Shown: positions 11,418 to 22,600 of the stretch, piece after piece | Layout of the letters: each line of letters begins with the position of its first letter | How positions within the stretch are numbered: the stretch's first letter is position 1 | From: Aliivibrio sp. S4MY1 | GTDB taxonomy: Bacteria > Pseudomonadota > Gammaproteobacteria > Enterobacterales > Vibrionaceae | Length of the DNA stretch: 64,000 bases | NCBI RefSeq assembly: GCF_028765545.1 | Contig: NZ_JARACP010000006.1 | Coordinates: 62,001-126,000, forward strand | Direction of reading: 5' to 3' | The notes under the pieces: model-generated | Told to the model about the DNA's origin: nothing | Database searches by the model: none | Seen by the model: the letters and a program-made list of their open reading frames with translations, nothing else | Program-made: the position numbers and the translations under genes

Positions 11418-12584
11418 ATGAACTTACATGAATATCAAGCAAAACAACTTTTTGCTGAATATGGCCTTCCTGTACCTGAAGGCTATGCATGCGATACTGC
11501 TCAAGAAGCCTTTGAAGCTGCTGGACGAATCAGTACAGCGAAGAAAGTAGTAAAGTGTCAAGTACACGCCGGTGGCCGTGGTAAAGCAGGTGGTGTTGAA
11601 CTGCATGATACAAAAGAAGGTGTTAAAGAATTCGCACAAAAGTGGCTAGGTAAAAATTTAGTGACTTTCCAAACGGATGCTAACGGACAACCAGTAACTA
11701 AAGTTTTGGTTGAAGAAGCATCAAATATTGCAAACGAATTATATTTAGGTGCGGTTGTTGACCGTGCTACGCGTCGTATCGTTTTCATGGCATCTACTGA
11801 AGGTGGTGTGGATATCGAGAAGATTGCTGAAGAAACACCAGAGTTAATTCACCAAGCAGCGATTGACCCATTAGTAGGTCCTCAAGCTTTCCAGGGTCGT
11901 GAATTAGCATTTAAGCTTGGCCTTGAAGGCGATCAAATTAAGCAATTTGTTAAGATCTTTTTAGGTCTTGGTAATATGTTCGCTGAGTACGACTTAGCTC
12001 TACTGGAAATTAACCCTCTTGTTGTGACAGCAGAAGGCAATCTTCTGTGCCTAGATGGGAAAATTAACATTGATTCAAATGCTATGTACCGTCAACCAAA
12101 ACTGCGTGAAATGCATGATCCATCTCAAGAAGATGAGCGCGAAGCACATGCGGCACAGTGGGAACTAAACTACGTTGCTCTAGATGGCAGCATTGGTTGT
12201 ATGGTTAACGGTGCTGGTCTTGCTATGGGCACAATGGACATCGTAAACCTACACGGTGGTCAACCTGCTAACTTCCTTGATGTTGGTGGCGGTGCAACAA
12301 AAGAGCGTGTAACAGAAGCGTTTAAAATTATTTTATCAGACAGTAATGTTAAAGCCGTTCTAGTAAACATCTTTGGTGGTATTGTACGTTGTGACCTAAT
12401 TGCAGATGGCATTATCGGTGCTGTTGAAGAAGTGGGTGTAGAAGTTCCTGTTGTTGTTCGTCTTGAAGGTAACAACGCACCATTAGGTTCACAAAAACTG
12501 GCTGAAAGTGGCCTAAATATCATTGCGGCTACTTCATTAACGGAAGCCGCTGAAAAAGTTGTTGCTGCTGCGGAGGGCAAATAA
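11418..12584 (+). CDS. sucC: Succinyl-CoA ligase (ADP-forming) beta subunit
   Basis: Nucleotide- and succinate-binding subunit of succinyl-CoA synthetase, which conserves the thioester energy as ATP. The 388 residues equal the E. coli length. The N-terminal ATP-grasp domain begins [20 protein letters not shown] and contains [15 protein letters not shown]; metal-binding LEINPLVV and the C-terminal [15 protein letters not shown] are visible. Its TAA stop overlaps the sucD ATG by one base, so the two subunits are translationally coupled and made in equal amounts. Confidence 0.97.
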   Translation: MNLHEYQAKQLFAEYGLPVPEGYACDTAQEAFEAAGRISTAKKVVKCQVHAGGRGKAGGVELHDTKEGVKEFAQKWLGKNLVTFQTDANGQPVTKVLVEEASNIANELYLGAVVDRATRRIVFMASTEGGVDIEKIAEETPELIHQAAIDPLVGPQAFQGRELAFKLGLEGDQIKQFVKIFLGLGNMFAEYDLALLEINPLVVTAEGNLLCLDGKINIDSNAMYRQPKLREMHDPSQEDEREAHAAQWELNYVALDGSIGCMVNGAGLAMGTMDIVNLHGGQPANFLDVGGGATKERVTEAFKIILSDSNVKAVLVNIFGGIVRCDLIADGIIGAVEEVGVEVPVVVRLEGNNAPLGSQKLAESGLNIIAATSLTEAAEKVVAAAEGK

Positions 12585-13456
12585 TGTCTGTACTAATTAA
12601 TAAAGATACAAAAGTTATCTGCCAAGGATTCACCGGTGGTCAAGGTACATTCCACTCAGAGCAAGCACTTGATTACGGGACAAAAATGGTTGGTGGCGTA
12701 TCACCAGGTAAGGGCGGTCAAGTCCATCTTGGTCTTCCTGTATTTAACACCGTTCGGGATGCTGTAGAAGCAACTGGCGCAACGGCTTCTGTTATTTATG
12801 TACCTGCGCCTTTCTGTAAAGACGCAATCCTTGAAGCAATTGATGCGGGCATTAAGCTTATCGTAACGATTACAGAAGGCATTCCAACACTTGATCTGCT
12901 TGACGTTAAAGTTCGTCTAGATGCTGAAGGCGTAGTAATGATTGGTCCTAACTGTCCGGGTGTTATCACTCCTGATGAATGTAAGATTGGTATCATGCCT
13001 GGTCACATTCATAAGAAAGGTAAAGTAGGTATAGTATCTCGCTCAGGTACATTGACTTATGAAGCCGTTAAGCAAACAACGGATGAAGGTTTTGGCCAAT
13101 CAACGTGTGTTGGTATTGGTGGTGATCCTATCCCGGGTTCAAACTTTATCGATATCTTAAAGTTATTCCAAGAAGATCCAGAAACTGAAGCAATTGTGAT
13201 GATTGGTGAGATCGGCGGAACAGCGGAAGAAGAAGCAGCTGAGTTTATTAAGCACAATGTTACAAAACCAGTTGTATCTTACATTGCGGGTGTTACTGCT
13301 CCTCCTGGTAAGCGTATGGGCCATGCCGGTGCAATTATTTCTGGTGGTAAAGGTACGGCTGAAGATAAGTTTGCAGCCCTAGAAGAAGCAGGCGTTAAAA
13401 CAGTAAAAAGTCTTGCTGATATAGGTAAAGCACTGCGCGAAGTGACTGATTGGTAA
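12584..13456 (+). CDS. sucD: Succinyl-CoA ligase (ADP-forming) alpha subunit
   Basis: CoA-binding subunit of succinyl-CoA synthetase that carries the phosphohistidine intermediate. The 290 residues include the CoA-binding Rossmann fold ([14 protein letters not shown]), [21 protein letters not shown] and the active-site histidine loop [12 protein letters not shown] near residue 247. It begins on the last base of the sucC stop and ends the sdh-suc block; a T-rich hairpin follows. Confidence 0.97.
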   Translation: MSVLINKDTKVICQGFTGGQGTFHSEQALDYGTKMVGGVSPGKGGQVHLGLPVFNTVRDAVEATGATASVIYVPAPFCKDAILEAIDAGIKLIVTITEGIPTLDLLDVKVRLDAEGVVMIGPNCPGVITPDECKIGIMPGHIHKKGKVGIVSRSGTLTYEAVKQTTDEGFGQSTCVGIGGDPIPGSNFIDILKLFQEDPETEAIVMIGEIGGTAEEEAAEFIKHNVTKPVVSYIAGVTAPPGKRMGHAGAIISGGKGTAEDKFAALEEAGVKTVKSLADIGKALREVTDW

Positions 13457-13483
13457 TAAGTTAAACCAATACATGAATAACTC

Positions 13484-13517
13484 AAAAGCCATTTATAGAA
13501 ATATGAATGGTTTTTTT
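13484..13517 (+). terminator. Rho-independent terminator after sucD
   Basis: AAAAGCCATT pairs with AATGGTTTTT (one G-T pair) around a 12 nt loop and runs into seven T. It closes the sdh-suc transcript. Confidence 0.8.
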
Positions 13518-13776
13518 GTATTTGTTACTTATGGAAACATTTCCTTACAAATATAATGGGCGAAACAAGTATAAGTAATAATCAATCCTCTGATAAGATT
13601 TGGCGCTTTTCTTTCTCAGGATACATTCCATACCTATCTAAATAAGTATATGATTTGTTAAATAATCAAGTCACTTATTCAGAACCGTATAACAAAACTC
13701 AAAGAATGAATAGCATTTAATATCAAGTTCAATATTGGTATAAATTATTATTAGTTATTTAAATTTGAGAACACAT
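13518..13776. other. AT-rich gap upstream of the broken chemoreceptor gene
   Basis: About 260 bases without an open frame worth calling. It should contain the promoter of the following chemoreceptor gene, but I see no clear -35/-10 pair. The segment AATATTGGTATAAATT at about 13731-13746 recurs after yfbV at about 30835-30850. Confidence 0.4.
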
Positions 13777-15386
13777 ATGCACCTTAATACTACAACTAAG
13801 TATGTCATTATTTATCTGATTTTTTCTGCTGCAATGTTTGGGTCTATTATTATGGGCGCATACAACGTTAGGTATACGTTAGAAACAAATAACGTAACAA
13901 GGTTAGAAAACTTACTCACAAACGCTAAAAATACAATAGCGACTTTAGAGCAGAAAGTGGTGACAGGTGAGTTGGATGAAAGTAAAGCAAAGAGACTAGC
14001 CAGCGAATTAATGCAAAGTTATGCGTACTCAGATAATGAATATATTTGGATGACGGATGAAAATCTAGTCTTTTTAGCTGCACCTTTAGATCCTCAAATT
14101 ATCGGTCAGTCGTTTGAAAGTATTGTCAGTCATGAGGCAAAAAGTCATATTCTTAGTAACCTTACTGTAGCAGGCAGGTTATTACCTACTCTTGGTTTAC
14201 AACACGAGAGAACATAACTACAGAAGTGAAATCTATAGCAGTTAAAACCAAGCATTGGAATTGGTATTTAGGTAGTGGTGTTCAAGAGAAAAAAGTAAAT
14301 GATACTTTTAAAGCTTTTCTTTTTGAGGGTTTAGTCATAGGTTTCATTGTTAATTTATTTATTGGTTTTGTTATGTTTTTTGCGGTACGAAAATATAATA
14401 AAACATTAGGTAATGATCCTGAGATTATTTTAAATGTTATTGATCGTATTTCTCGTGGCGATTTAACACACATCAATGTAACAAGTGATCGCCATATTGG
14501 GATTTATGGGCGTATTCTTGAAATGGCGCAAAACATTAAAGAACTTGTGACCGATATTAATAAGTTAACTCTTGAGTTAAGTGAATCATCTCATCATTTA
14601 TCTTCGTCTGCGCATACAATGAATATCAGTATGAAAGCTCAAATGGATCAATTAGGGCAAGCGGCTGTAGCGACAGACCAAATTGTGGTTAGTGTTGATG
14701 AAGTAACTAAAAGTGCGATTCAGGCTTCTGATTCGGCCTTAGAAGTTAATCAAACTTCAAGCCATTGCATTGATACTATTGGGAATATGAATAGTGATAT
14801 GCAAACATTAGCGGTTAATATTCAAGATGTTTCATTAGTTATTGGGAACCTACAAGCTAAAACCGAGAACATAGGCAGTATATTAGATGTGATCCGTAGC
14901 ATTGCAGATCAAACTAATTTGCTAGCCTTAAACGCAGCGATTGAAGCAGCAAGAGCTGGAGAGAGTGGAAGAGGTTTTGCCGTTGTTGCGGATGAAGTGA
15001 GATTGCTTGCGAGTAGAACTCAAGACAGTACCGCACAAATATCGACTATGATTGCAGAATTGCAAGATGAAGCGGTAAAATCAGTAACCTTGATACAAAG
15101 TAATTCGGATGATGCTCATCAAATTGCAGAGAAGACGGTAGATACCCAACACACCGTCAGTTCTATTTTTGAGTCTGTTGCGATTATTCAAACAATGAAT
15201 AGCCAAATTTCAGCGTCAGCAGAAGAGCAACTAACGGCAACATCGAGCGTAAACCAATTAATTTCAGAAATTAATATTGTTGCAAAAGGAAACGCATCAG
15301 ATGTTGATGCGACAGAAAAAGAATCGGAGCGCTTAGGTAAAATGGCTGATAATTTAACGACAATAGTAAGTCGATTTAAACTCTAA
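13777..15386 (+). pseudogene. Methyl-accepting chemotaxis protein, split by one frameshift
   Basis: Chemoreceptor of the single-Cache type: N-terminal helix, periplasmic sensor, second membrane helix (around 14313-14388), HAMP-like region, and the signalling domain with hairpin tip near [20 protein letters not shown]. The first part reads in frame 1 from the ATG at 13777 to a TAA at 14217; the rest reads in frame 3 to 15386. Translating frame 3 upstream of 14226 gives [20 protein letters not shown], which completes the sensor, so the break lies at about 14174-14181 and is explained by loss of one base, probably a G in GGCAGGTT. Unless this is a sequencing error or a rare recoding event, the product is a truncated sensor and an orphan C-terminal fragment. 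Confidence 0.85.
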
Positions 15387-15397
15387 GAAAGTTAAAT

Positions 15398-15437
15398 AAA
15401 AGCAATACGAACCATATCGTATTGCTTTTGTTTTTTT
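15398..15437 (+). terminator. Rho-independent terminator after the chemoreceptor pseudogene
   Basis: A perfect 13 bp stem, AAAAGCAATACGA and TCGTATTGCTTTT, with a 6 nt loop and a following T-run. Confidence 0.9.
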
Positions 15438-15443
15438 ATGATG

Positions 15444-15627
15444 TTATACCGTTTTGGATAAGTAGTTGTTCAGATAATTGCGTAGAAAAAATCGATTAGA
15501 GCAAGGCATAAATTACAGTAACTAGTGGTTCTAATTACACCTAATTTTTGCAATAGAAAGGTATAACGCAGATATAGTCGATTTTAACAAGCAAGAATGA
15601 TCAAATATTTATGTAGATTGGTATTAG
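15444..15627. repeat. MITE-like imperfect inverted-repeat element at the 3' end of znuB
   Basis: The ends TTATACCGTTTTGGATAAGT (from 15444) and, read on the other strand, TAATACCAATCTACATAAAT (from 15626) match at 20 of 29 positions by hand alignment, and similarity continues inward through GTAGAAAAAATCGA and TTGTTAAAATCGA. It has no coding capacity. I remember similar TTATACC...GGTATAA elements between vibrio genes but cannot check that here. Its right end supplies the TAA stop of znuB, and as RNA it would fold into one long hairpin on either strand. Confidence 0.6.
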
Positions 15628-16409
15628 CTATGCGCTTTCTTTAATTGGCTTAGCATAAATATAGCAGCCCCAGAAACGACAATAGAAGGCCCAGCAGGTG
15701 TATCATAATGCCAAGATAACGCTAAACCAACCATTACCGCGATACAACCAAAGATAGAGGCAAGGACTACCATTTGCTCTGGAGAGCTGGAAAAACGACG
15801 AGCAGTCGCTGCTGGAATAATAAGTAAAGACGTAATAATTAATGCACCGACAAACTTCATCGAAATCGCAATCACCAAACCAACCATTAACATTAGGACT
15901 AAACGCATTAGTTCCACATTAATGCCTTCGACCTGAGCTAATTCTTCGCTGATTGTTGATGAAAGTAATGGACGCCATACTAAAAGTATTAAGCCAAGAA
16001 CAATAAACACACCAGTATAAATATAGATTAAATCATCGTAAGTGACTGCCAGCAAATCCCCGAACAAATAAGACATTAAATCGACTCGAACATTATCTAA
16101 AAAACTAACCGCAACTAAGCCTAATGAAAGTGAACTATGAGCCAATATTCCGAGTAATGTATCGGTTGCCACTAAGCGTTGTTTTTGTAAGGTAACTAAT
16201 AACAAAGCAATAGCAACACAACAAACGACTAAAGCTAGGTTTAAATTAATATCAAACAGAAAACCAAGAGATAAACCGAGTAGAGAGGCATGAGCTAACG
16301 TATCACCAAAATAAGCCATTTTTCGCCATACAACGAAAGAGCCTAAAGGGCCAGCAAGTAATGCAATGCCTAAACCTGCTAACAGTGCAGGAAGTAAAAA
16401 TTCAATCAT
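15624..16409 (-). CDS. znuB: High-affinity zinc ABC transporter permease
   Basis: Inner-membrane channel of the ZnuABC zinc importer. The 261 residues are almost entirely hydrophobic with about eight helices and carry [21 protein letters not shown] near the N-terminus, a signature of ABC-3 metal permeases. It starts at 16409, overlapping the end of znuC by four bases (ATGA), so the two are translationally coupled. The stop codon lies inside the terminal repeat of the element at 15444-15627; the last few residues (KKAHS) may therefore differ from relatives. Confidence 0.95.
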   Translation of the reverse strand: MIEFLLPALLAGLGIALLAGPLGSFVVWRKMAYFGDTLAHASLLGLSLGFLFDINLNLALVVCCVAIALLLVTLQKQRLVATDTLLGILAHSSLSLGLVAVSFLDNVRVDLMSYLFGDLLAVTYDDLIYIYTGVFIVLGLILLVWRPLLSSTISEELAQVEGINVELMRLVLMLMVGLVIAISMKFVGALIITSLLIIPAATARRFSSSPEQMVVLASIFGCIAVMVGLALSWHYDTPAGPSIVVSGAAIFMLSQLKKAHS

Positions 16410-17176
16410 GACGAAGCCTTTTTGTTTTTACTGCAGCATGATCCATCGGCAGGTTCACCGGATAGATTATGATCATGATGGTGGTTATGATGATAAAACG
16501 CCAATTGTTGATCACGTTGTTGACCAAATAATGCAATGTATTTTGGATGCTTAGAAATTGATTCTGGAGCTCCTGAACAACAGATATGATGTTGAAGGCA
16601 AATAACCTCATCTGTTTTTGCCATAACCAGATGCAAATCATGTGACACCATAAATACCGCACAATTAAAGCGATGACGGATAGATTCAATTAAAGCATAC
16701 AGGCTAATTTGCCCTTGAACATCAACACCTTGAGCTGGTTCATCAAGAACAAGAAGATCAGGACGTTGTAATAATGCTCTTGCTAACAATACGCGTTGAG
16801 ATTCACCACCAGATAACTTGTGCATGTTTGAATGAAGTAGATGTTCAGCCTCGACTAATTTTAAGGCATCAAGATGCTCTTGTTGGCTGTATTTTCCTGC
16901 TAATTTTAAGAAACCATTGACCGTTAAAGGTAAAGAGTCATTTAAATGTAGTTTTTGAGGAACGTAACCAATACGCAGCTTTTTATTGCGATTTATTGTT
17001 CCACTAGTCGGTTTTTGTAGACCAAGAATTGTTTTTACTAACGTAGACTTTCCTGCACCATTAGGGCCTATAAGAGTAATAATCTTGTTTGGTTCGATAG
17101 TTAAAGAAACATTATCGATCACATGGCGACCATCGAAGACCACACAAACATCTTGTAAATTGAGTAAAGAAGTCAT
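16406..17176 (-). CDS. znuC: High-affinity zinc ABC transporter ATP-binding protein
   Basis: ATPase that powers zinc import through ZnuB. Visible: Walker [10 protein letters not shown] near residues 37-45, the ABC signature [16 protein letters not shown], Walker [13 protein letters not shown] and the switch His in VSHDLH. The C-terminal tail beyond the ATPase core is His- and Cys-rich (HHNHHHDHN, then SCCSKNKK), a likely zinc-binding tail also seen in other ZnuC proteins. It is divergent from znuA across the Zur box. Confidence 0.96.
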   Translation of the reverse strand: MTSLLNLQDVCVVFDGRHVIDNVSLTIEPNKIITLIGPNGAGKSTLVKTILGLQKPTSGTINRNKKLRIGYVPQKLHLNDSLPLTVNGFLKLAGKYSQQEHLDALKLVEAEHLLHSNMHKLSGGESQRVLLARALLQRPDLLVLDEPAQGVDVQGQISLYALIESIRHRFNCAVFMVSHDLHLVMAKTDEVICLQHHICCSGAPESISKHPKYIALFGQQRDQQLAFYHHNHHHDHNLSGEPADGSCCSKNKKASS

Positions 17177-17208
17177 TTTTTAAATAAGAGTCGTTTGCAA
17201 TTAGTAAG

Positions 17209-17223
17209 TGTTATAATGTAACA
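17209..17223. promoter_or_regulatory. Zur box between znuCB and znuA
   Basis: TGTTATAATGTAACA is a near-perfect dyad (one mismatch) that fits the gamma-proteobacterial Zur consensus TGTTATANTATAACA. It lies midway in the 89-base gap between the divergent znuC and znuA starts, so one site could repress both units when zinc is plentiful. The match is seen; binding is inferred. Confidence 0.8.
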
Positions 17224-17265
17224 TTTTAGAATTCCAATCGCTATCACATTTTTTAAGAGAAGCAA

Positions 17266-18159
17266 ATGAGAAGAAATATTCAAGTAACCTTGCTGTGTAT
17301 GTTTACCTTTTTGAGTGGAACGGCACAAGCCACGACAGTATTATCGTCAGTAAAGCCAATTAATCTCATTGTTCAGGAATTAACGAATGGTATTTCTGAG
17401 TCTTCTTATCTTGTACCAAGTGGAGCATCTCCGCATGATTATGCCTTGCGTCCATCGGATATTAAGAAAGTTAAGCAAGCAGACGTTGTCGTTTGGTATG
17501 GGAATGACTTAGAGCCCTTTTTAAGCAAAATCATCGCAGATAAAAAAAATGTCATCACGATCAGTGAATTTCCTTCAGTAGATTTTCATCATTTTGATGA
17601 ACATGGGGAGGAGGGGCATTCGCATAAAGATGGTCATTATCATAGTACCGACCCACATTTTTGGTTAGGTCCAAAAGAGTCTTTAGGTGTCGCAAAAGGG
17701 ATAACTCATCAATTGATCAAAATTGATCCATTGAATAAAGATCGATATGAGTCTAACCTTACAGCCTTTGAAAGTAAGTTAGCACAGGCTGTGGAAACTA
17801 TTTCAAGTCAATTAAAGCCAGTGCAAGACAAAGGTTATTTTGTTTTTCATGATGCATATGGTTATTTTGAACGTTATTTTGGAATGAATAACTTGGGGCA
17901 CTTTACGGTGAGTCCGGATAGAAAACCGGGTGCAAAGTCTTTGATTAAAATAAAAAAATCGCTTTTAAATCAACAAGCAGTATGTGTTTTTTCTGAACCT
18001 CAGTTTGAGCCAGCAATAGTAACTACTATTACAAGAGGAACAGAAGTTAATAAGGGAGAGCTTGATCCCCTAGCCATACAGCAGCCAGATGAAATGGGAG
18101 CATATTTTATATTTTTATCAACCATAAGTAATGAGTTATCACGTTGTTTAAGTCAATAA
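17266..18159 (+). CDS. znuA: Zinc ABC transporter periplasmic binding protein
   Basis: Captures zinc in the periplasm and hands it to ZnuB. A signal peptide (MRRNIQVTLLCMFTFLSGTAQA) precedes the mature protein. The cluster A-I metal-binding fold is indicated by GASPHDYALRPSDIKK and by metal-site His residues; a His/Asp/Glu-rich flexible loop (HHFDEHGEEGHSHKDGHYH) near residues 107-126 is typical of ZnuA. The last 16 bases overlap the likely start of the next gene, mepM, indicating joint zinc control. Confidence 0.95.
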   Translation: MRRNIQVTLLCMFTFLSGTAQATTVLSSVKPINLIVQELTNGISESSYLVPSGASPHDYALRPSDIKKVKQADVVVWYGNDLEPFLSKIIADKKNVITISEFPSVDFHHFDEHGEEGHSHKDGHYHSTDPHFWLGPKESLGVAKGITHQLIKIDPLNKDRYESNLTAFESKLAQAVETISSQLKPVQDKGYFVFHDAYGYFERYFGMNNLGHFTVSPDRKPGAKSLIKIKKSLLNQQAVCVFSEPQFEPAIVTTITRGTEVNKGELDPLAIQQPDEMGAYFIFLSTISNELSRCLSQ

Positions 18160-19496
18160 AATATAAAGAAATAGTTACAACAAGATTGAGCACGCTATCT
18201 AAAAGACATAAATTCGCTTTATTGTCGTTATCATTGTTTACTTGTGCCATTTTGATTTGGGAGCCAACACATAATCTACACAGCGTCTCTTCAGAACAAA
18301 TTAGAGGTGAGGTTAAGTTATCTAGTGAGAATCTGCAGACATTAGCCGATCAAAACAGTGAGCCCGTAGGGACTATTTTTGAACCTGATGATCCTGACTT
18401 TAATGCACCAAAAGATGAATTAGATCAGCAAATAGATGCTCAAGATATTGTTCATTCACACACTGTTGCGTCTGGAGAAACTCTAGGAGAGATCTTTAAT
18501 CAATATGCATTGCCTATATCTGATATGTATGCATTGCTTACTGTAAATAAATCGGCAGCAAACATGCGTGTTGGCGTAGATTTAGAGTGGCAGCAAGATG
18601 AAAATGGCAAACTTATAGAGTTACAAATCCATCGAAATATTAAAGACACCGATGTGTATTCTTGGACCGATGGTAAATACAGTTTTACTCAAAAGGAAGA
18701 GAAAGGAGAGATTAAGCCAGTTTTTCTTTCTGGTCGAGTAACCAGTAACTTTTATAATTCTGCGCGTTCAGCAGGGCTTACTCCAGGGCAAATTCAAACA
18801 TTAGCAAAACAGCTTCAATGGAAGTTTGATTTTGGGAAAGAAGCTCGAAAAGGGGATAAATTTGCGGTTGAAATTAATAAAGAGTTTATTGATGGTAAAG
18901 CCGTATCCTCAGGTGATGTAGAAGCGGTCTTGTATCAAAATGGTTCTCGAGAAATTACGCTGATTAAACACATTGATGGGAATTATTATGATGTGCAAGG
19001 ACGCAGTTTAAACCGTGCTTTAGAACGCTATCCCACACATCAACGTTTTAGAATTAGTTCATCATTTAATCCGTATCGTAAACATCCAGTGACAGGGAGA
19101 GTTTCGCCACATAATGGTACTGACTTTGCCGCCCCTGTGGGCACATCAGTGTATGCCAGCGGAGATGGTGTTGTGGTAAGAGCACTACATCATCCATTGG
19201 CAGGTAACTATGTTGTTATTAAACATGGGCGCGAATACATGACGCGTTATCTTCACCTAAGTAAAATATTAGTGAAGAAAGGGCAAAAAGTATCCATGGG
19301 TGACAAAATTGCATTGAGTGGTAATACTGGCCGCTCGACTGGACCACATTTACATTATGAACTGATTAAAAATGGTCGTGCAGTGAACTCAATGAAAGTC
19401 CCGCTGCCTCAAGCATCACCAGTAAAAGAGTCTGAGAGAGCGAAATTTAAGCAACAGGCGAGATTGACGATTGATGCTTTGCGAGATCAAGTCTAA
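18144..19496 (+). CDS. mepM: Murein DD-endopeptidase MepM (M23 family)
   Basis: Zinc metallopeptidase that cuts D-Ala-mDAP cross-links in peptidoglycan to allow cell-wall growth. About 450 residues: an N-terminal membrane anchor (FALLSLSLFTCAILIW), a LysM-like segment (HTVASGETLGEIFNQYAL), an OapA-like middle region and the C-terminal M23 domain with zinc ligands in HNGTDFAAP and GPHLHYEL. The alignment from memory with E. coli YebA/MepM is end to end. The TTG at 18144 is inside znuA; a later TTG in the same frame is possible. A terminator follows. Confidence 0.9.
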   Translation: MFKSIKYKEIVTTRLSTLSKRHKFALLSLSLFTCAILIWEPTHNLHSVSSEQIRGEVKLSSENLQTLADQNSEPVGTIFEPDDPDFNAPKDELDQQIDAQDIVHSHTVASGETLGEIFNQYALPISDMYALLTVNKSAANMRVGVDLEWQQDENGKLIELQIHRNIKDTDVYSWTDGKYSFTQKEEKGEIKPVFLSGRVTSNFYNSARSAGLTPGQIQTLAKQLQWKFDFGKEARKGDKFAVEINKEFIDGKAVSSGDVEAVLYQNGSREITLIKHIDGNYYDVQGRSLNRALERYPTHQRFRISSSFNPYRKHPVTGRVSPHNGTDFAAPVGTSVYASGDGVVVRALHHPLAGNYVVIKHGREYMTRYLHLSKILVKKGQKVSMGDKIALSGNTGRSTGPHLHYELIKNGRAVNSMKVPLPQASPVKESERAKFKQQARLTIDALRDQV

Positions 19497-19514
19497 GTAA
19501 CCATATTAACCAGT

Positions 19515-19553
19515 AAAGCCCTTTCTATTTAAAAGAATAGAAAGGGCTTTTTT
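19515..19553 (+). terminator. Rho-independent terminator after mepM
   Basis: A perfect 14 bp stem, AAAGCCCTTTCTAT and ATAGAAAGGGCTTT, with an 8 nt loop and trailing T residues. Confidence 0.9.
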
Positions 19554-19674
19554 GTTGGGCCTTACTTAGCAGTAATAGATTCTACGAATTAATGAATCAC
19601 TTAGTATTCATTGCTATATAGAAAGAGTTTTCCTATCATGTTGATACTTTTTCTTTATACCCCAAGGCGAGTAG

Positions 19675-22600
19675 ATGCTTTTATTCAGAATACTTATTTT
19701 AAGTATTTTCCTTTCTTTCTCTACTTACTCTTTATCTCGTTCAGATAATACTATTTTTTACCCAATGCCAATTCATAGTGATGGTCAGTATATTACAGCT
19801 CAGCAACTGTTTCTTCGCGATGATGGAGCATTATGGATGTACGATGTATATGGCCAGCTTCATCTATTTGATGGACAAAATATATTTACGTTAGGGGAAA
19901 AGTCAGACAAGACATTGCCTCGGCGAATTTCATTTTTTGATCAAAAATTTTGGTTCATTAAAGAGAATAAAATACAGTCATGGTCTGAAAGTAGTGGTTT
20001 TACAAACGAGGCCGCTTTACCTCAAGATTTTAATTTTCGAACCTTAAACCAAGAATATGGAGCTTTTTGGGGGAGCGATGCAGATCGTTTCTTTATCTAT
20101 GAACCTGATACTCAGGAAGTTTATACATCAGAGATTAACAATTCAAACAGCAGTGTAATTGTTGATGCAATAGAAATTACAGGAGCCATTCAATTTGACA
20201 AAAGGTGGTTAGTTTCTACTTCTGCAGGAATATTTGAGTTTAACCTGCTTACAGAGAGCTTTACTCCGTTGCTTTTAGGGCAATATATTGATGCTATATT
20301 TTATTCTCAAGAGAAAAAACAGATAATTTTAGGCGCTCATAACAGCGTTTGGATAACAGAAATAAAAGGCGAATCATTAGAAGTCATTAAAAAAGTACCT
20401 ACAGAGTTATCATTATTGTCTTTTGCTGAAACAACTAATAATTGGTGGTTTGGAACAGAGCAAGGCTTGTATAAGTGGAATATGAACAATGAGCATTTAG
20501 AGTATTTTAAAGCGGTAGTCCGTGATGACTATTCACTAGAGGGAAATAAAATATATGCGCTAGTTGCAGATAAAAATAATGGGCTTTGGATAGCAACAGA
20601 TAATGGTGTGAGCTATTACTCTGAGAGTACACAGTTGTTCCCGCGAGTTCGATATAAAGAAGCAAATGGCCAATTAGATATTAATGAAATCACATCTATA
20701 TTGCAGAGTGATAATAGCGAGTCTTGGGTTGGCTCATTATCTGGTTTATATTTATTGAATAGTCAAAGTCCTCAATTACCTATTGCTCAAATTATGTCTA
20801 AGCCTATTAATGCCATTTCTTCAGATGACATAAATATTTGGGTTGCGACAAAATCTGGTGTTTATCAGGTAGATCGTAAAACCAAATTGATAACAAGACC
20901 TTCCTCACTTAAAAGTGTTAACCATCGGAACATTAGTCACATACTTAAAGATTCTACAGGCATTTTATGGTTTTCTAGTGAAAACGGTTTATATAAGTTT
21001 AATACAAAAACCCAGCAGTTACTTAACTTGGGTTTTTCTTGGGTTGTTGAACAAAAATATTTAACTCATATAACTCACCTTTATGAGAATAAAAGCGGTT
21101 TAATATCTGTGGGTACAAATGTAGGGCTTTATCATTACGATAATGGGGCACTTATCTTTGATTACGCCTATACAAGAGCCGGTAGTATTATTGATATGTC
21201 TGATACCGAGTATGATAATACTTGGATTGTCAGTAACTATGGCTTGCAAATAAGAGATAAAAAAGGAATACGAGAAGATGTGGCACTTTCGGCCGAATAT
21301 ACGACGCCACATTGCGTAATGCCAACAAGTAATGGGGTTTGGTTGTCCTCAAGTAAAGGGCTGACTTTATACACACATCAAGGGCGAATAATTAAACATT
21401 TCGGGAGTCAGATAGGGTTAATTGATAATGAATTGTTGCCTGATCTATGTTCGATATCTACAGATGGAAACATGATGTTTGCTAGTAAAGATGGCGTAAT
21501 ATTTACGAACGAACTAGCTTTACTTGAGTATCAAATTGCGAAACCAAAGGTAGTACTTGGGAAGATTAACGTTGATCATAGAACAGTCAGTTACGGGGCT
21601 GATAAAGAACTAACATCGCCTCTTCCTTATGGCTCTAATATTTCATTTATTTTTGGGATACTTCCTGAATTTCAAAATACGTCACTTTCTTATCAATTAG
21701 TCGGAGGGACTGATGATCAGTGGCAAGATTTCGATGGTAATTCACTTATTTTTGATTCATTAAACTCAGGTAAATATACATTACGTATCAAGCCTCGTAA
21801 TAATGGGCAGAGAAGCAGTAATGTTACTGAGTTTCAGTTCTATGTTGAAGTCCCTTGGTTTTTTGCTCCTTGGTTTATCGTACTAGTGCTTTCTTTATTA
21901 GTATTCACTGTTATTGGTATTTATTCTTGGCGTTCTAAAGAGATAAAGAAGAGCAATGAGAGATTGAAAAAAAGCGTAGAAATTAAAACCCAGCAGTTGA
22001 GTAATCAAGGCAAAGTTCTGGTTTCTAGTAACCGCCAACTACAAAAGTTACTTACTGTAAGGCAGCATGTTATTTCTGAAATTTCAGAGCAAGCTCAGCT
22101 ACCAATTAAAGACATTCAAGTCGATCTACAGAAAAAGGGCTCATTAATAAATCTTGCTTTAGCTAATCAGTGTGAATACAGCTTAGCCTTATTAAAGCAG
22201 CTTTCTCATATAGAACCGCTAGATTTACGGCAGAAAAATATGCGAACTAATCAAGAACTGTCTTTATTACTAAGAGCTGTATCTAAAGGGTGGAAAGAAG
22301 AGTTCCAATCTAAAGGAGTCGTTCTTGAATTAGAAGATAACTCAAAATCTTGTTCAATATATGTTCAGCCTCTGCTGATCGACGCCATTTTTAATAATGT
22401 ACTTTTAAGTTTATTAAAGAGAAGCGAATGTGGAGAGAAGGTTAATATTCGTATTGAATCTGATGATGTACGAGTAACGATTTACTTTATTAGTGTCGGA
22501 CAATGTATTCCAGAACATGAGCTTGATGAATTAAAGAGGGTTGATTTAACTCAAGCAATTGAAATGTTTAATCAGGCAGTAGGTTTAGTATCGGTTAAAC

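Noticed and set aside
13731-13746. AATATTGGTATAAATT as a further copy of the inverted-repeat element near znuB
   Set aside because: Only the terminal-like segment is shared (also near 30835-30850); the surrounding bases do not match the element, so it may be chance in AT-rich DNA.
14174-14217. Programmed frameshift that would rescue the chemoreceptor
   Set aside because: No slippery heptamer or following stem-loop is visible at the break; a plain deletion is simpler.
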